From Frigidibacter sp037095735 (lineage in GTDB: Bacteria > Pseudomonadota > Alphaproteobacteria > Rhodobacterales > Rhodobacteraceae): 64,000 nt of DNA. Position numbers and translations under genes: made by a program. The notes beneath the pieces were generated by a model. That model worked only from the letters and a program-made list of their open reading frames with translations. It was not told where the DNA came from and searched no databases. This document shows positions 7,979 through 16,797 of the stretch, one piece after another. The first letter of the stretch is position 1, and every line of letters begins with the position of its first letter. The DNA lies in NCBI RefSeq assembly GCF_037095735.1, contig NZ_JBAWKD010000001.1, positions 310,001 through 374,000 of the forward strand, given 5' to 3'.

Positions 7979-9172
7979 ATGACCGACAGCCCCGACCTGA
8001 TCGAGATCACGGTTCTCGACACGCTCGACGCGATCGCGCCCGAGGACTGGGATGCCTGCGCCGCCCCCGAAACGGCCAATGGCGGTCGCCCGCGCGATCC
8101 GTTCACGACGCATCGCTTCCTTTTGGCGCTCGAAAGCTCCCGCTCGACCGGCGGGCGGTCCGGCTGGACGCCGCGGCATCTGGTGGCGCGGGCGGGCGGC
8201 GCGGTGATCGCGGTGATGCCGATGTATGTGAAGGCGCACAGCCAGGGCGAATACATCTTCGATCACGGCTGGGCCGATGCGCTGGAGCGGGCGGGCGGGC
8301 AGTATTACCCGAAGCTGCAGGCGGCGGTGCCCTTCACCCCGGCGACGGGGCGGCGGTTCCTGACGCGGGCGGGCGACGCGGCGGCGGGGATCGCGGCGCT
8401 GACGCAGGCGCTGGTGAAGATCGCGGCCGACAACGGGCTGTCTTCGGCCCATGTCACCTTCTGCACCGAGGCCGAGGCGATCGCGGGCGAGGCGATGGGC
8501 CTGCTGCGCCGGGTGACGCAGCAGTACCACTGGCTGAACCGCGGCTATGCCGGGTTCGAGGATTTCCTCGCCGATCTGTCCAGCCGCAAGCGCAAGGCGA
8601 TCCGCAAGGAGCGCGCGCGGGCGCAGGCCTTCGGCGGCGAGATCCGGGCGCTGACCGGCGACCAGATCGAGCCCGCGCATTGGGATGCGGTCTGGGCCTT
8701 CTATCAGGACACCGGCGGGCGGAAATGGGGGCGGCCCTACCTGACGCGGGCGGCCTTCGAGGCGTTTCACGCGACGATGCGCGACGACATCCTTCTGGTG
8801 CTGGCCGAGCGCGACGGGCGGCCGGTGGCGGGGGCGCTGAACTTCATCGGGCGCGACACGCTTTACGGGCGCTACTGGGGCTGCACCGAGGACCACCCGT
8901 TCCTGCATTTCGAGCTGTGCTATTATCAGGCGATCGACTGGGCGCTGGCGCAGGGGCTGGCGCGGGTCGAGGCCGGGGCGCAGGGCGAGCACAAGCTGGC
9001 GCGCGGCTATCTGCCGGTCGCCACCCATTCGCTGCACTGGATCGCCGAGCCGTCTTTCCGGACCGCGGTGGCGCGCTACCTCGAGGCCGAGCGCAGCGCG
9101 GTGGACGAAGAGATCGAGGTGCTGACCGGCTACGGGCCGTTCCGGCGCACCGGCTCTGACGACCAGGTGTGA
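7979..9172 (+). CDS. FemAB-like (peptidogalycan) GNAT-fold protein
   Basis: A 397-residue member of the family formerly called DUF482/peptidogalycan biosynthesis protein, a GNAT-fold group distantly related to FemAB aminoacyltransferases. The biochemical activity of the family is not established. Typical stretches are HLVARAGGAVIAVMPMYVKAHSQGEYIFDHGWADA, the double-basic SSRKRKAIRKERARAQ, and FYQDTGGRKWGRPYLTR. HFELCYYQAIDWALAQGLARVEAGAQGEHKLARGY follows towards the C-terminus. ATG 7979 has AAGGAC just upstream. The 234 bp before it holds no gene; it contains GC-rich short repeats of CCTGCGGCC (7919-7960). Confidence 0.82.
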   Translation: MTDSPDLIEITVLDTLDAIAPEDWDACAAPETANGGRPRDPFTTHRFLLALESSRSTGGRSGWTPRHLVARAGGAVIAVMPMYVKAHSQGEYIFDHGWADALERAGGQYYPKLQAAVPFTPATGRRFLTRAGDAAAGIAALTQALVKIAADNGLSSAHVTFCTEAEAIAGEAMGLLRRVTQQYHWLNRGYAGFEDFLADLSSRKRKAIRKERARAQAFGGEIRALTGDQIEPAHWDAVWAFYQDTGGRKWGRPYLTRAAFEAFHATMRDDILLVLAERDGRPVAGALNFIGRDTLYGRYWGCTEDHPFLHFELCYYQAIDWALAQGLARVEAGAQGEHKLARGYLPVATHSLHWIAEPSFRTAVARYLEAERSAVDEEIEVLTGYGPFRRTGSDDQV

Positions 9173-9193
9173 TGCGCCCCTGAGGGGGAAGCG

Positions 9194-9838
9194 ATGGCCG
9201 AGTTCGTTCTGTATCACCATCCGCAGTCGCGCGGACGGATCGCGCGCTGGATGCTGGAAGAGCTGGGCGTGCCCTACCGGCTGGCGCTGGTGGGCTTCAA
9301 CGATCCCGCCCCGGGTGCGGCGGCGGTGGGCATGGGCGATGCGGGCTTCGCGGCGGTGACGCAGATGCGCAAGGTGCCGGCGCTGGTGCATGGCGAGACC
9401 GTGGTGACCGAGGCGGCGGCGATCTGCGCCTATCTGGCCGATGCGGCGCCGGCCGCGGGCCTTGCACCGCCGCCGGCCGAGCGGGGCGCCTATTACCGCT
9501 GGCTGTTCTTCGCCGCCGGTCCCTTCGAGCAGGCGATCACCAGCGCCGCGATGGGCTGGGCCGCCCCGCCCGAGCGCGAGCGGATGCTGGGCTTCGGCAG
9601 CCTGCCCCGCGTGCTCGACGCGCTGGAGGGTTGGCTCGGGGCGCGGGAGTACATCACCCACGACCGGTTCACGGCGGCGGATGTCTATGTCGGCTCTGCG
9701 CTGGGCTACGGGATGATGGTGGGGTCGGTGCCGAAGCGGCCGGCGTTCGAGACCTATCACGCAAGGCTCGCCGCGCGCCCGGCGGCGCTGCGCGCCAGCG
9801 CGCTCGATGACGCGCTGGCGGCGGAAGGCAAGGTCTGA
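9194..9838 (+). CDS. Glutathione S-transferase family protein
   Basis: A 214-residue GST with an N-terminal thioredoxin-like domain (VLYHHPQSRGRIARWMLEELGVPY, then MRKVPALVHGETVVTEAAAICAYLAD) and an all-helical C-terminal domain. The cis-Pro (KVPAL) and the E-[AS] glutathione gamma-glutamyl contact (TEAAAI) are present. Ser or Tyr near residues 7-13 would be the catalytic hydroxyl. It follows the FemAB-like gene by 21 bp with AGGGGGAAGCG before the ATG, so it is probably co-transcribed. The substrate is unknown. A bidirectional hairpin separates it from ilvE. Confidence 0.88.
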   Translation: MAEFVLYHHPQSRGRIARWMLEELGVPYRLALVGFNDPAPGAAAVGMGDAGFAAVTQMRKVPALVHGETVVTEAAAICAYLADAAPAAGLAPPPAERGAYYRWLFFAAGPFEQAITSAAMGWAAPPERERMLGFGSLPRVLDALEGWLGAREYITHDRFTAADVYVGSALGYGMMVGSVPKRPAFETYHARLAARPAALRASALDDALAAEGKV

Positions 9839-9858
9839 CCGGCCCGGGGGCGGGCCGG
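9839..9858. terminator. Hairpin between convergent GST gene and ilvE
   Basis: A perfect 8-bp stem, CCGGCCCG / CGGGCCGG, with a GGGG loop begins at the base after the GST stop codon and ends 7 bp before the ilvE stop. There is no T-tract on either side. Its position between two convergent genes favours a bidirectional terminator. Confidence 0.45.
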
Positions 9859-9865
9859 CAAGGCG

Positions 9866-10735
9866 TCACGCGCGGACGAGCTTTTCGTAGGCCATCGCGG
9901 TGTCGCGGGTCAGTTGGCCGACCTCGAAGCGGTAGGGACCGATCTCGGCCACCGGGGTGACCTCGGCGGCGGTGCCGGTCAGCCAGCACTGCTGGAAGGT
10001 CTCCAGCTCTTCGGGCATGATGTGGCGCTCGTGCACGGTCACGCCCTGCTCGCGCAGCATGGCGATGACGGTCTGGCGGGTGATGCCGTTCAGGAAGGCA
10101 TCGGCCAGCGGCGTGTGCACTTCGCCGTCCTTGACGAAGAAGATGTTGGCGCCGGTGCATTCGGCCACATAGCCGCGGTAGTCCATGAACAGCGCGTCAG
10201 AGTAGCCCTTGGCCTCGGCCGCGTGCTTGGACATCGTGCAGATCATGTAGAGGCCGGCGGCCTTCGCGGCGGTCGGGATCGTCTCGGGCGAGGGACGCTT
10301 CCACTTCGAGATGTCGATCTTCGCGCCCTTCATCTTGGCGTCGCCGTAATAGGCGCCCCATTCCCAGCCCGCGACCGCGAGCCGCACCGGGTTGCGCGCG
10401 GCGGACACGCCCATGTCCTCGCCCGCGCCGCGGAAGGCCACCGCGCGCACATAGGCGTCGGTCCAGCCGTTCGCCTTCAGCATCGCGTATTTGGCTTCCT
10501 CGATCTGCTCGACGGTATAGGGGATCTCCATGTCCAGCAGTTCCGCCGACTTGCGCAGGCGGATCGAATGCTCGACGCCCTTGAAGATCTTGCCGTTGTA
10601 GCAGCGCTCACCCTCGAACACGCTCGATGCGTAATGCAGCGCGTGGGTCAGGATGTGGACCTTGGCGTCGCGCCACTCCACCAGCGTGCCGTCCATCCAG
10701 ATCTTGCCGTCGCGATCGTCGTAAGCCCCGGCCAT
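9866..10735 (-). CDS. ilvE: Branched-chain amino acid aminotransferase
   Basis: Pyridoxal-phosphate enzyme of fold type IV that interconverts Leu/Ile/Val and their 2-oxo acids using glutamate. The 289-residue product has HYASSVFEGERCYNGKIF near the N-terminus and the PLP-lysine segment TIPTAAKAAGLY. The phosphate-binding ECTGANIFFVKDGEVHTP and LNGITRQTVIAML blocks follow, then GTAAEVTPV. ATG 10735 is preferred over the ORF's upstream extension because it precedes the conserved start of the domain and has GGAGAGACGACG upstream. It is transcribed divergently from petP across a 200-bp spacer. It offers a useful control for the lysine-less homologue at 42098-43009. Confidence 0.95.
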   Translation of the reverse strand: MAGAYDDRDGKIWMDGTLVEWRDAKVHILTHALHYASSVFEGERCYNGKIFKGVEHSIRLRKSAELLDMEIPYTVEQIEEAKYAMLKANGWTDAYVRAVAFRGAGEDMGVSAARNPVRLAVAGWEWGAYYGDAKMKGAKIDISKWKRPSPETIPTAAKAAGLYMICTMSKHAAEAKGYSDALFMDYRGYVAECTGANIFFVKDGEVHTPLADAFLNGITRQTVIAMLREQGVTVHERHIMPEELETFQQCWLTGTAAEVTPVAEIGPYRFEVGQLTRDTAMAYEKLVRA

Positions 10736-10870
10736 CGTCGTCTCTCCTTCGGGCCTTGCCCGCATCATCTGGCCGGTCACCCCAGCCTTGGTTTTTCAAA
10801 AATTACCGCCACAAGGTCCGGTTCGGACATAAAGTTGCGGAAATCATGGCTGGGAGCTAACGTTTGATTC

Positions 10871-10906
10871 TTGGAAAGTCAACAAGGCTGCCCTAAAATC
10901 GGCAGC
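10871..10906 (+). promoter_or_regulatory. Predicted petP promoter with overlapping inverted repeat
   Basis: A sigma-70-like promoter reads TTGGAA (10871-10876), a 17-bp spacer, and TAAAAT (10894-10899). The -10 box lies inside an inverted repeat, GCTGCC-N8-GGCAGC (10887-10906). The arrangement suits repression by a MarR-type dimer, and petP, the MarR gene it drives, is the natural candidate. The petP start is about 33 bp downstream. Confidence 0.55.
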
Positions 10907-10938
10907 GACGAAAAGAAACGTGATTGAAGGGGGGAGCC

Positions 10939-11448
10939 TTGGCACGCACCACCGTGGCGCCGCCGCCGGGCGGCGAGAACCTGCTGTTCCTCACCGACGA
11001 GCAGCTGAGAAAGGGGATCGAGGCGATGTTCTTCGCCTATCGCGGTTTCACCGCCGACCCCGACCGCATCCTAGAGGCCAAGGGGTATGGCCGCGCCCAT
11101 CACAGGGCGCTGCATTTCATCCATCGCGATCAGGGCCAGACGGTGACGAACCTGCTGGCGATGCTGGGCGTGACCAAGCAGTCGCTGAACCGGGTGCTGC
11201 GCACGCTGGTCGAGGACGGGCTGGTCGAGGCCCGCGTCGGGCGGCGCGACAAGCGCGAGCGCAACCTCTACCTCACCCCCGAGGGCGAGGCGCTGGAACG
11301 CGAATTGTCCGAGGCGCAGCGCGGGCGGATGCGCGCGGCCTATCGCGCCGCGGGGCCGGCGGCGGTGGCGGGCTTCCGTCAGGTTCTGGAGGCGATGATG
11401 GACCCCGACCTCCGGCGCTATTATCAATCCATGAAGGACGCCGGATGA
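10939..11448 (+). CDS. petP: MarR-family regulator PetP
   Basis: Winged-helix MarR-type regulator, 169 residues. The helix-turn-helix reads TNLLAMLGVTKQSLNRVLRTLVEDGLVEARVGRRDKRERNLYLT, with the wing (GRRDKRERN) typical of the family. TTG 10939 was chosen because GGGGGGAG lies 3-9 bp upstream; an in-frame TTG at 10924 is possible but lacks this spacing. It is followed after 25 bp by an OmpR-type response regulator. In Rhodobacter capsulatus the equivalent petP-petR pair lies upstream of the cytochrome bc1 genes and is needed for growth; here petABC is some 16 kb away. Assignment rests on the pairing and domain types. Confidence 0.75.
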   Translation: MARTTVAPPPGGENLLFLTDEQLRKGIEAMFFAYRGFTADPDRILEAKGYGRAHHRALHFIHRDQGQTVTNLLAMLGVTKQSLNRVLRTLVEDGLVEARVGRRDKRERNLYLTPEGEALERELSEAQRGRMRAAYRAAGPAAVAGFRQVLEAMMDPDLRRYYQSMKDAG

Positions 11449-11473
11449 GCGCCGGCGCGAGGGCAGTGAGGCA

Positions 11474-12178
11474 ATGACGGGCGACACCCATCTTCTGGTC
11501 GTGGATGACGACGAACGGATCCGAGGGCTTTTGCAGAAGTTCCTGAACCGCAACGGCTTCATGGTGACCACGGCGCGGGATGCCGCCCATGCGCGGCGCA
11601 TCCTGGCCGGGCTGGAATTCGACCTGATCGTGCTCGACGTGATGATGCCGGGCGAGGATGGCGTCAGCCTGACCCGCGACCTGCGGCGGCAGATGAAGGT
11701 GCCGATCCTGCTCCTGACCGCGCGGGGCGAGACCTCTGAGCGGATCGAGGGGCTGGAGGCCGGGGCGGACGACTATCTTGCCAAGCCCTTCGAGCCGAAG
11801 GAGCTGCTGCTGCGCATCAACGCGATCCTGCGCCGGGCCCCTGCCCCGGCCGAGGCCGGGCCGAAGTTCATCCATCTGGGCCCGGTGCGCTATGACATGG
11901 GGCGGGGCGAGCTGTGGCGCGGCGAGGCGCTGATCCGGCTGACCGCGACCGAGGCCGCCCTGATGCGGATCTTCGCGGGCAAGGTCGGCGAGCCGATCAG
12001 CCGCCAGACGCTGGTGGAAGAGCTGGGCCGCGACAAGGGCTCGGCCGCCGAGGTCGCGCAGGAACGCGCGGTCGACGTGCAGATCACCCGCCTGCGCCGC
12101 AAGATCGAGGGAGATCCGCGCGAGCCGCGCTATCTGCAGACGGTGCGCGGCGCGGGCTACATGCTGATGCCGGAATAG
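11474..12178 (+). CDS. petR: OmpR-family response regulator PetR
   Basis: A 234-residue response regulator with a receiver domain (acidic pocket Asp11-Asp12, phospho-acceptor Asp55 in LIVLDVMMPGEDG, KPFEPKELLLR after the switch Lys) and a C-terminal winged-helix DNA-binding domain ending in RYLQTVRGAGYMLMPE. No histidine kinase is encoded next to it, which fits PetR in Rhodobacter, where phosphorylation is reported not to be essential. It follows the MarR gene petP by 25 bp, with GAGGCA before the ATG. Identification as PetR is by neighbourhood; an orphan OmpR regulator is the fallback. Confidence 0.8.
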   Translation: MTGDTHLLVVDDDERIRGLLQKFLNRNGFMVTTARDAAHARRILAGLEFDLIVLDVMMPGEDGVSLTRDLRRQMKVPILLLTARGETSERIEGLEAGADDYLAKPFEPKELLLRINAILRRAPAPAEAGPKFIHLGPVRYDMGRGELWRGEALIRLTATEAALMRIFAGKVGEPISRQTLVEELGRDKGSAAEVAQERAVDVQITRLRRKIEGDPREPRYLQTVRGAGYMLMPE

Positions 12179-12262
12179 GCCGCGACGTGCCGGCCCGAGG
12201 CTGGCCTTGCGCCGCCTGCGGGTCTATACGGGCGCGACGCGTGAAGCCCGAGGGAGTCCCCG

Positions 12263-12499
12263 ATGGAAGACATTGCCGCGATGAGCTTCGAAGAGGCGAT
12301 GAAGGCGCTTGAGCAGGTCGTGGGCCAGCTCGAGCGTGGCGACGTGCCGCTGGAGGCCTCGATCGGCCTTTACGAGCGTGGCGCTGCGCTGAAGGCGCAT
12401 TGCGAGGCCAAGCTGAAGGCCGCCGAGGAGAAGGTCGCGAAGATCACCCTTGGATCCGACGGCAAGCCCGACGGGCTGCAGCCGGTCGAGGGGCTCTGA
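12263..12499 (+). CDS. xseB: Exodeoxyribonuclease VII small subunit
   Basis: XseB, 78 residues, the coiled-coil small subunit that assembles with XseA to degrade single-stranded DNA. The family pattern SFEEAMKALEQVVGQLERGDVPLEASIGLYERGAALKAHCEAKLKAAEEKV is complete. It is the first gene of an xseB-ispA-dxs operon (9 bp to ispA, 17 bp from ispA to dxs), the common arrangement in alphaproteobacteria. The ATG has AGGGAG about 8 bp upstream. Confidence 0.95.
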   Translation: MEDIAAMSFEEAMKALEQVVGQLERGDVPLEASIGLYERGAALKAHCEAKLKAAEEKVAKITLGSDGKPDGLQPVEGL

Positions 12500-12508
12500 G
12501 GCCGCGCC

Positions 12509-13390
12509 ATGACGTTCGAGACCCGGCTGACCGACACCGCCGCCGAGATCGGCGCGGCCCTTGCCGCGAGCCTTGCCGCGCGCGGGGACGAGCCGGTGAT
12601 CGCGGCGATGCGCTATGCGCTGGAGGGCGGCAAGCGACTGCGCGGGTTCCTTGTCTTGGAATCGGCGGCTTTGTTCGGGATCGAGCGGGCGGCGGCGATG
12701 CCTGCCGCTTGCGCGGTCGAGGCGCTTCATGCCTACAGTCTGGTGCATGACGACCTGCCCTGCATGGATGACGACGACCTGCGCCGCGGGCGGCCCACGG
12801 TGCATGTCGCCTGGGACGAGGCGACGGCGGTGCTGGCGGGCGACGCCCTGCAGACGCTGGCCTTCGAGCTGTGCTGCGATCCGCGTCTGGGCGGGGCCGA
12901 GGCGCGGGTGGCGCTGGTCGCCGCCTTGGCGCGTGCCAGCGGGGCCGAGGGCATGGTGCTGGGCCAGGCTTTGGACATCGCCGCCGAGACGGTGCTGGAG
13001 CGCGAGGGCCGCCGGCTGACCCTGCCCGAGATCACCCGGCTGCAGGCCGGCAAGACCGGGGCGCTGATTTCCTTCTCGGCCGAGGCGGGGGCGATCCTGG
13101 CCGGGGCCGACCGGGCGCCCTTGGCGGCCTATGCCGCGGCGCTGGGCCTTGCCTTCCAGATCGCCGACGACATCTTGGATGTAGAGGGCGACGCGGCGAC
13201 GGCCGGCAAGCGGGTGGGCAAGGATGCCGCCGCGGGCAAGGCCACCTTCGTGTCGCTGCTGGGCCTGCAAGGCGCCAAGGACCGCGCCGCCGAACTGGTG
13301 GCAGAGGCCTGCGCGGCGCTGGCCCCCCATGAGGACCGGGCCGAGACCCTGCGGGCCGCCGCCCGCTTCGCAATCGCCCGCAAGGCCTGA
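12509..13390 (+). CDS. ispA: Polyprenyl (farnesyl/geranylgeranyl) diphosphate synthase
   Basis: Short-chain trans-prenyltransferase of 293 residues that condenses IPP with allylic diphosphates. The first aspartate-rich motif is in HDDLPCMDDDDLRRGRPT and the second in FQIADDILDVEGD; GGKRLRGFLVLE and the KT/GKT region (LQAGKTGALI) are intact. The two residues inserted in the first motif (DDxxxxD type) are those of bacterial FPP synthases. It sits between xseB and dxs, so precursor supply and condensation are co-expressed. Product length (C15 or C20) cannot be fixed by reading alone. Confidence 0.93.
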   Translation: MTFETRLTDTAAEIGAALAASLAARGDEPVIAAMRYALEGGKRLRGFLVLESAALFGIERAAAMPAACAVEALHAYSLVHDDLPCMDDDDLRRGRPTVHVAWDEATAVLAGDALQTLAFELCCDPRLGGAEARVALVAALARASGAEGMVLGQALDIAAETVLEREGRRLTLPEITRLQAGKTGALISFSAEAGAILAGADRAPLAAYAAALGLAFQIADDILDVEGDAATAGKRVGKDAAAGKATFVSLLGLQGAKDRAAELVAEACAALAPHEDRAETLRAAARFAIARKA

Positions 13391-13407
13391 CTGTAAGGAG
13401 CGCCGCG

Positions 13408-15330
13408 ATGGGCGAGCGACCGAAGACCCCGACCCTCGACCGGGTCACCCTGCCCTCTGACCTGAAGGCGCTGTCGGATCGCGAGCTGAAGACGCTTGCC
13501 GACGAACTGCGGGCCGAGACGATCAGCGCCGTGTCCGAGACCGGCGGCCATCTGGGCGCGGGTCTGGGCGTGGTCGAGCTGACGGTGGCGATCCATGCCG
13601 TCTTCGACACGCCGCGCGACAAGCTGATCTGGGACGTGGGCCACCAGTGCTATCCGCACAAGATCCTGACCGGACGGCGCGACCGCATCCGCACCCTGCG
13701 CACGGAAAACGGCCTGTCGGGCTTCACCAAGCGCTCCGAAAGCCCCTATGACCCGTTCGGGGCGGCGCACAGCTCGACCTCGATCTCGGCCGCGCTGGGC
13801 TTCGCGATGGCGCGCGAACTGGGCGGCGATCCGGGCGACGCGATCGCGGTGATCGGCGACGGCTCGATGTCGGCGGGCATGGCCTTCGAGGCGCTGAACA
13901 ACGCGGGCCATCTGAAGAAGCGGCTGTTCGTGGTGCTGAACGACAACGAGATGTCGATCGCGCCGCCGACGGGGGCGCTGTCTTCGTATCTGACCCGGCT
14001 TTATGCCGAGGGTCCGTTCCACGAGCTGAAGGCCGCCGCCAAGGGCGCGGTCAGCCTGCTGCCGCCGCCCTTCCAGGAGGGGGCCAAGCGCGCCAAGGAG
14101 ATGCTGAAGGGCCTGACCGTCGGCGGAACGATGTTCGAGGAGCTGGGCTTTTCCTACATCGGCCCGGTCGACGGGCATGATCTGGACCAGCTGCTGCCGC
14201 TTCTGCGCACGGTGAAGGCGCGGGCGACGGGGCCTGTCCTGATCCATGCGATCACCAAGAAGGGCAAGGGCTATGCCCCGGCCGAGCAGGCCGCCGACCG
14301 CGGCCATGCGCGCGCCAAGTTCGACGTGCTGACCGGCGAGCAGGCCAAGGCCAAGTCGAACGCGCCGGCCTATACCAAGGTCTTTGCGCAGGCGCTGATC
14401 GAGGAAGCGGCGCGCGACGACAAGATCGTGGCGGTGACCGCGGCGATGCCCGACGGCACCGGGCTCGACCTCTTCGCGGAGCGCTTCCCGCGGCGCTGCT
14501 TCGACGTAGGCATCGCCGAGCAGCATGCCGTCACCTTCTCGGCCGGCCTTGCCGCCGGGGGGATGAAGCCGTTCTGCGCGCTCTATTCGACCTTCCTGCA
14601 GCGCGGCTACGATCAGGTCGTGCATGACGTCGCGATCCAGCGGCTGCCGGTGCGCTTCGCCATCGACCGCGCGGGGCTGGTGGGCGCGGACGGCGCCACC
14701 CATGCCGGGGCTTTCGACGTGGCCTTCCTTGCGAACCTGCCGGGTATGGTGGTCATGGCGGCCGCCGACGAGGCGGAGCTCAAGCACATGGTCGCCACCG
14801 CCGTCGCCCATGACGAGGGGCCGATCGCCTTCCGCTATCCGCGCGGCGAGGGCACCGGCGTCGAGATGCCGGAGCGCGGCGTGCCGCTGGAGATCGGCCG
14901 CGGCCGGATCGTGGCCGAGGGCGGGCGCGTCGCGATCCTGTCCTTCGGCACGCGTCTGGCCGAGGTGATGGCCGCGCGCGAGGCGCTGGCGGCGCGGGGC
15001 CTTGCGCCCACGGTGGCCGATGCGCGCTTCGCCAAGCCGCTCGACCGCGAGATGATCCTGCGGCTGGCGCGCGGGCACGAGGCGCTGATCACCGTCGAAG
15101 AGGGCGCGGTGGGCGGCTTCGGCAGCCATGTCGCGCAGCTTCTGGCCGACGAGGGCGTCTTCGATCACGGGCTGAAGTTCCGCTCGATGGTGCTGCCCGA
15201 CATCTTCATCGATCAGGCGAGCCCGGCGCGGATGTACGAGATCGCCGGCATGGATGCCGCGCAGATCGAGGCCAAGGTGCTCGAGGTGCTGGGCGTGGGA
15301 CTAGCGCAGCCGGCCCGCGGCCGGGGCTGA
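13408..15330 (+). CDS. dxs: 1-deoxy-D-xylulose-5-phosphate synthase
   Basis: First enzyme of the MEP isoprenoid pathway, joining pyruvate and glyceraldehyde 3-phosphate with thiamine diphosphate. The 640-residue length is standard. The ThDP motif is GDGSMSAGMAFEALNNAG; ETGGHLGAGLGVVELTVAIH, HQCYPHKILTGRR and AHSSTSISAALG precede it, and DRAGLVGADGATHAGAFD lies in the pyrimidine-binding domain. The C-terminal transketolase domain is complete. ATG 13408 follows ispA by 17 bp with AAGGAG about 9 bp upstream. The end of the gene is GC-rich and may fold (CGGGGC/GCCCCG, 15322-15340), but no T-tract follows. Confidence 0.97.
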   Translation: MGERPKTPTLDRVTLPSDLKALSDRELKTLADELRAETISAVSETGGHLGAGLGVVELTVAIHAVFDTPRDKLIWDVGHQCYPHKILTGRRDRIRTLRTENGLSGFTKRSESPYDPFGAAHSSTSISAALGFAMARELGGDPGDAIAVIGDGSMSAGMAFEALNNAGHLKKRLFVVLNDNEMSIAPPTGALSSYLTRLYAEGPFHELKAAAKGAVSLLPPPFQEGAKRAKEMLKGLTVGGTMFEELGFSYIGPVDGHDLDQLLPLLRTVKARATGPVLIHAITKKGKGYAPAEQAADRGHARAKFDVLTGEQAKAKSNAPAYTKVFAQALIEEAARDDKIVAVTAAMPDGTGLDLFAERFPRRCFDVGIAEQHAVTFSAGLAAGGMKPFCALYSTFLQRGYDQVVHDVAIQRLPVRFAIDRAGLVGADGATHAGAFDVAFLANLPGMVVMAAADEAELKHMVATAVAHDEGPIAFRYPRGEGTGVEMPERGVPLEIGRGRIVAEGGRVAILSFGTRLAEVMAAREALAARGLAPTVADARFAKPLDREMILRLARGHEALITVEEGAVGGFGSHVAQLLADEGVFDHGLKFRSMVLPDIFIDQASPARMYEIAGMDAAQIEAKVLEVLGVGLAQPARGRG

Positions 15331-15516
15331 GCAGGCCCCGCGGCCCGTCAATGTGACAGGATTTGAGCATGGCGGGCGAAAGGCCGCCATGCGTTTGCTG
15401 CGTTTGCACACATTCTGCCGCCGGGGCTCTTGCGTTTCCACGGCCGAAGGATCAGATCGCGGGAAGGGAGTGATTGCCGGATTCCCTGAATCCCCGTTTC
15501 TGAAGGTTCGACCCCC

Positions 15517-16749
15517 GTGTCCCAGTCCCCTGCCGACCTCGCAGGTCTTGGCGCCGTGAGCGGCCCCGCAACCGGCACCGTGCCGGTTCCGACCTCGCCG
15601 GGTCTTGTCATCCTTGCGCTGTCGATGGGCGGCTTCGCCATCGGCACCACCGAATTCGCCGCGATGGCGCTGGTGCCCTATTTCTCGCCCGCGCTTGGCA
15701 TCACCGAGGCGCAGGCGAGCCAGGTGATCTCGGCCTATGCGCTGGGCGTGGTCGTCGGCGCGCCGCTGCTGGCGGTGCTTGGCGCGAAGATCTCGCGCCG
15801 GATCCTCTTGGTGCTGCTGATGGTGGCCTTCGGGGTCTTCAACGTGCTGTCGGCGCTGGCGCCCGATTTCCACTCGATGCTGCTGTTCCGCTTCATGTCC
15901 GGCCTGCCGCATGGCGCCTATTTCGGCGTGGCGGCGCTGGTCGCGGCCTCGGTCGTGCCGCCGAACCGGCGCTCTGCCGCGGTGGCGCGGATCCTCGTGG
16001 GACTGACGGTCGCGACGACGATCGGCGTGCCCTTCGCCAATGTGCTGGGCCAGACCGTGGGCTGGCGCTGGGGCTTCGGCATCGTGGGCGTGCTGGCGGC
16101 AATCACCGCGATCAGCGTGTTCCTGATGGCGCCCAAGGACCAGCCGAAGAAGGGCGTGAACCCGCTGTCGGAACTGGCCGCGCTGAAGAGCCGGCAGGTC
16201 TGGCTGACGCTGGCCACCGGCGCCGTGGGCTTCGGCGGCTTCTTCGCGGTCTATACCTACCTCGCCTCGACGCTGATCACGACGATGCAGGCCCCGCCCT
16301 CGGTGGTGCCGATCATGCTGATGGTGACCGGCGTCGGCATGACCGTCTTCACCTTCGTCGCCGGCTGGGCCGCCGATCGCAACCAGACCGCGGCGGGTTT
16401 CGCGAGCCTCATCCTGGGCGCGATCGTGCTGGCGCTGTATCCGGTGGCGACGGGCAGCCTGTGGACGCTGGGCCTGGCCGTCTTCTGCATGAGCGTGATC
16501 GGCGGGTTGTCGACGGTGCTGCAGACCCGGCTGATGGATGTGGCGGGCGAGGCGCAGCAACTGGCGGCGGCGCTGAACCACTCGGCCTTCAACGTGGCGA
16601 ACGCGCTGGGGCCCTGGCTGGCTGCGCAGGCGATCTACGCGGGCTACGGGTTTGAATCCTCGGGCTATGTCGGCGCGGCGCTGAGCCTTGGCGGCCTCGC
16701 GATCTTCGCGGTGACGGTGCTGGACGCGAAGCGGACGCGCCGGCTGTAA
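15517..16749 (+). CDS. MFS transporter, sugar efflux/chloramphenicol-resistance type (AraJ-like)
   Basis: Major facilitator permease, 410 residues, about 12 predicted membrane helices. The start of helix 1, LSMGGFAIGTTEFAAMALVPYFSPALGIT, and the motif-A region (AKISRRILLVLLM) are typical of the AraJ/sugar-efflux DHA1 subgroup. FRFMSGLPHGAYFGVAALVAA also fits this family. The start is GTG at 15517; GAAGGTT lies about 13 bp upstream. It stands alone between dxs and a convergent SDR gene. Substrate is unknown; annotations of this group range from arabinose export to drug efflux. Confidence 0.85.
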   Translation: MSQSPADLAGLGAVSGPATGTVPVPTSPGLVILALSMGGFAIGTTEFAAMALVPYFSPALGITEAQASQVISAYALGVVVGAPLLAVLGAKISRRILLVLLMVAFGVFNVLSALAPDFHSMLLFRFMSGLPHGAYFGVAALVAASVVPPNRRSAAVARILVGLTVATTIGVPFANVLGQTVGWRWGFGIVGVLAAITAISVFLMAPKDQPKKGVNPLSELAALKSRQVWLTLATGAVGFGGFFAVYTYLASTLITTMQAPPSVVPIMLMVTGVGMTVFTFVAGWAADRNQTAAGFASLILGAIVLALYPVATGSLWTLGLAVFCMSVIGGLSTVLQTRLMDVAGEAQQLAAALNHSAFNVANALGPWLAAQAIYAGYGFESSGYVGAALSLGGLAIFAVTVLDAKRTRRL

Positions 16750-16797
16750 GGCGAGGCTTCGTATGAGCGAACAGGGGCGCGTCCTGCGGGGCGCGCC

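Noticed and set aside
15322..15340. Terminator after dxs (CGGGGC/GCCCCG)
   Set aside because: The stem is short, overlaps the last codons and stop codon, and has no T-tract; too weak to annotate.
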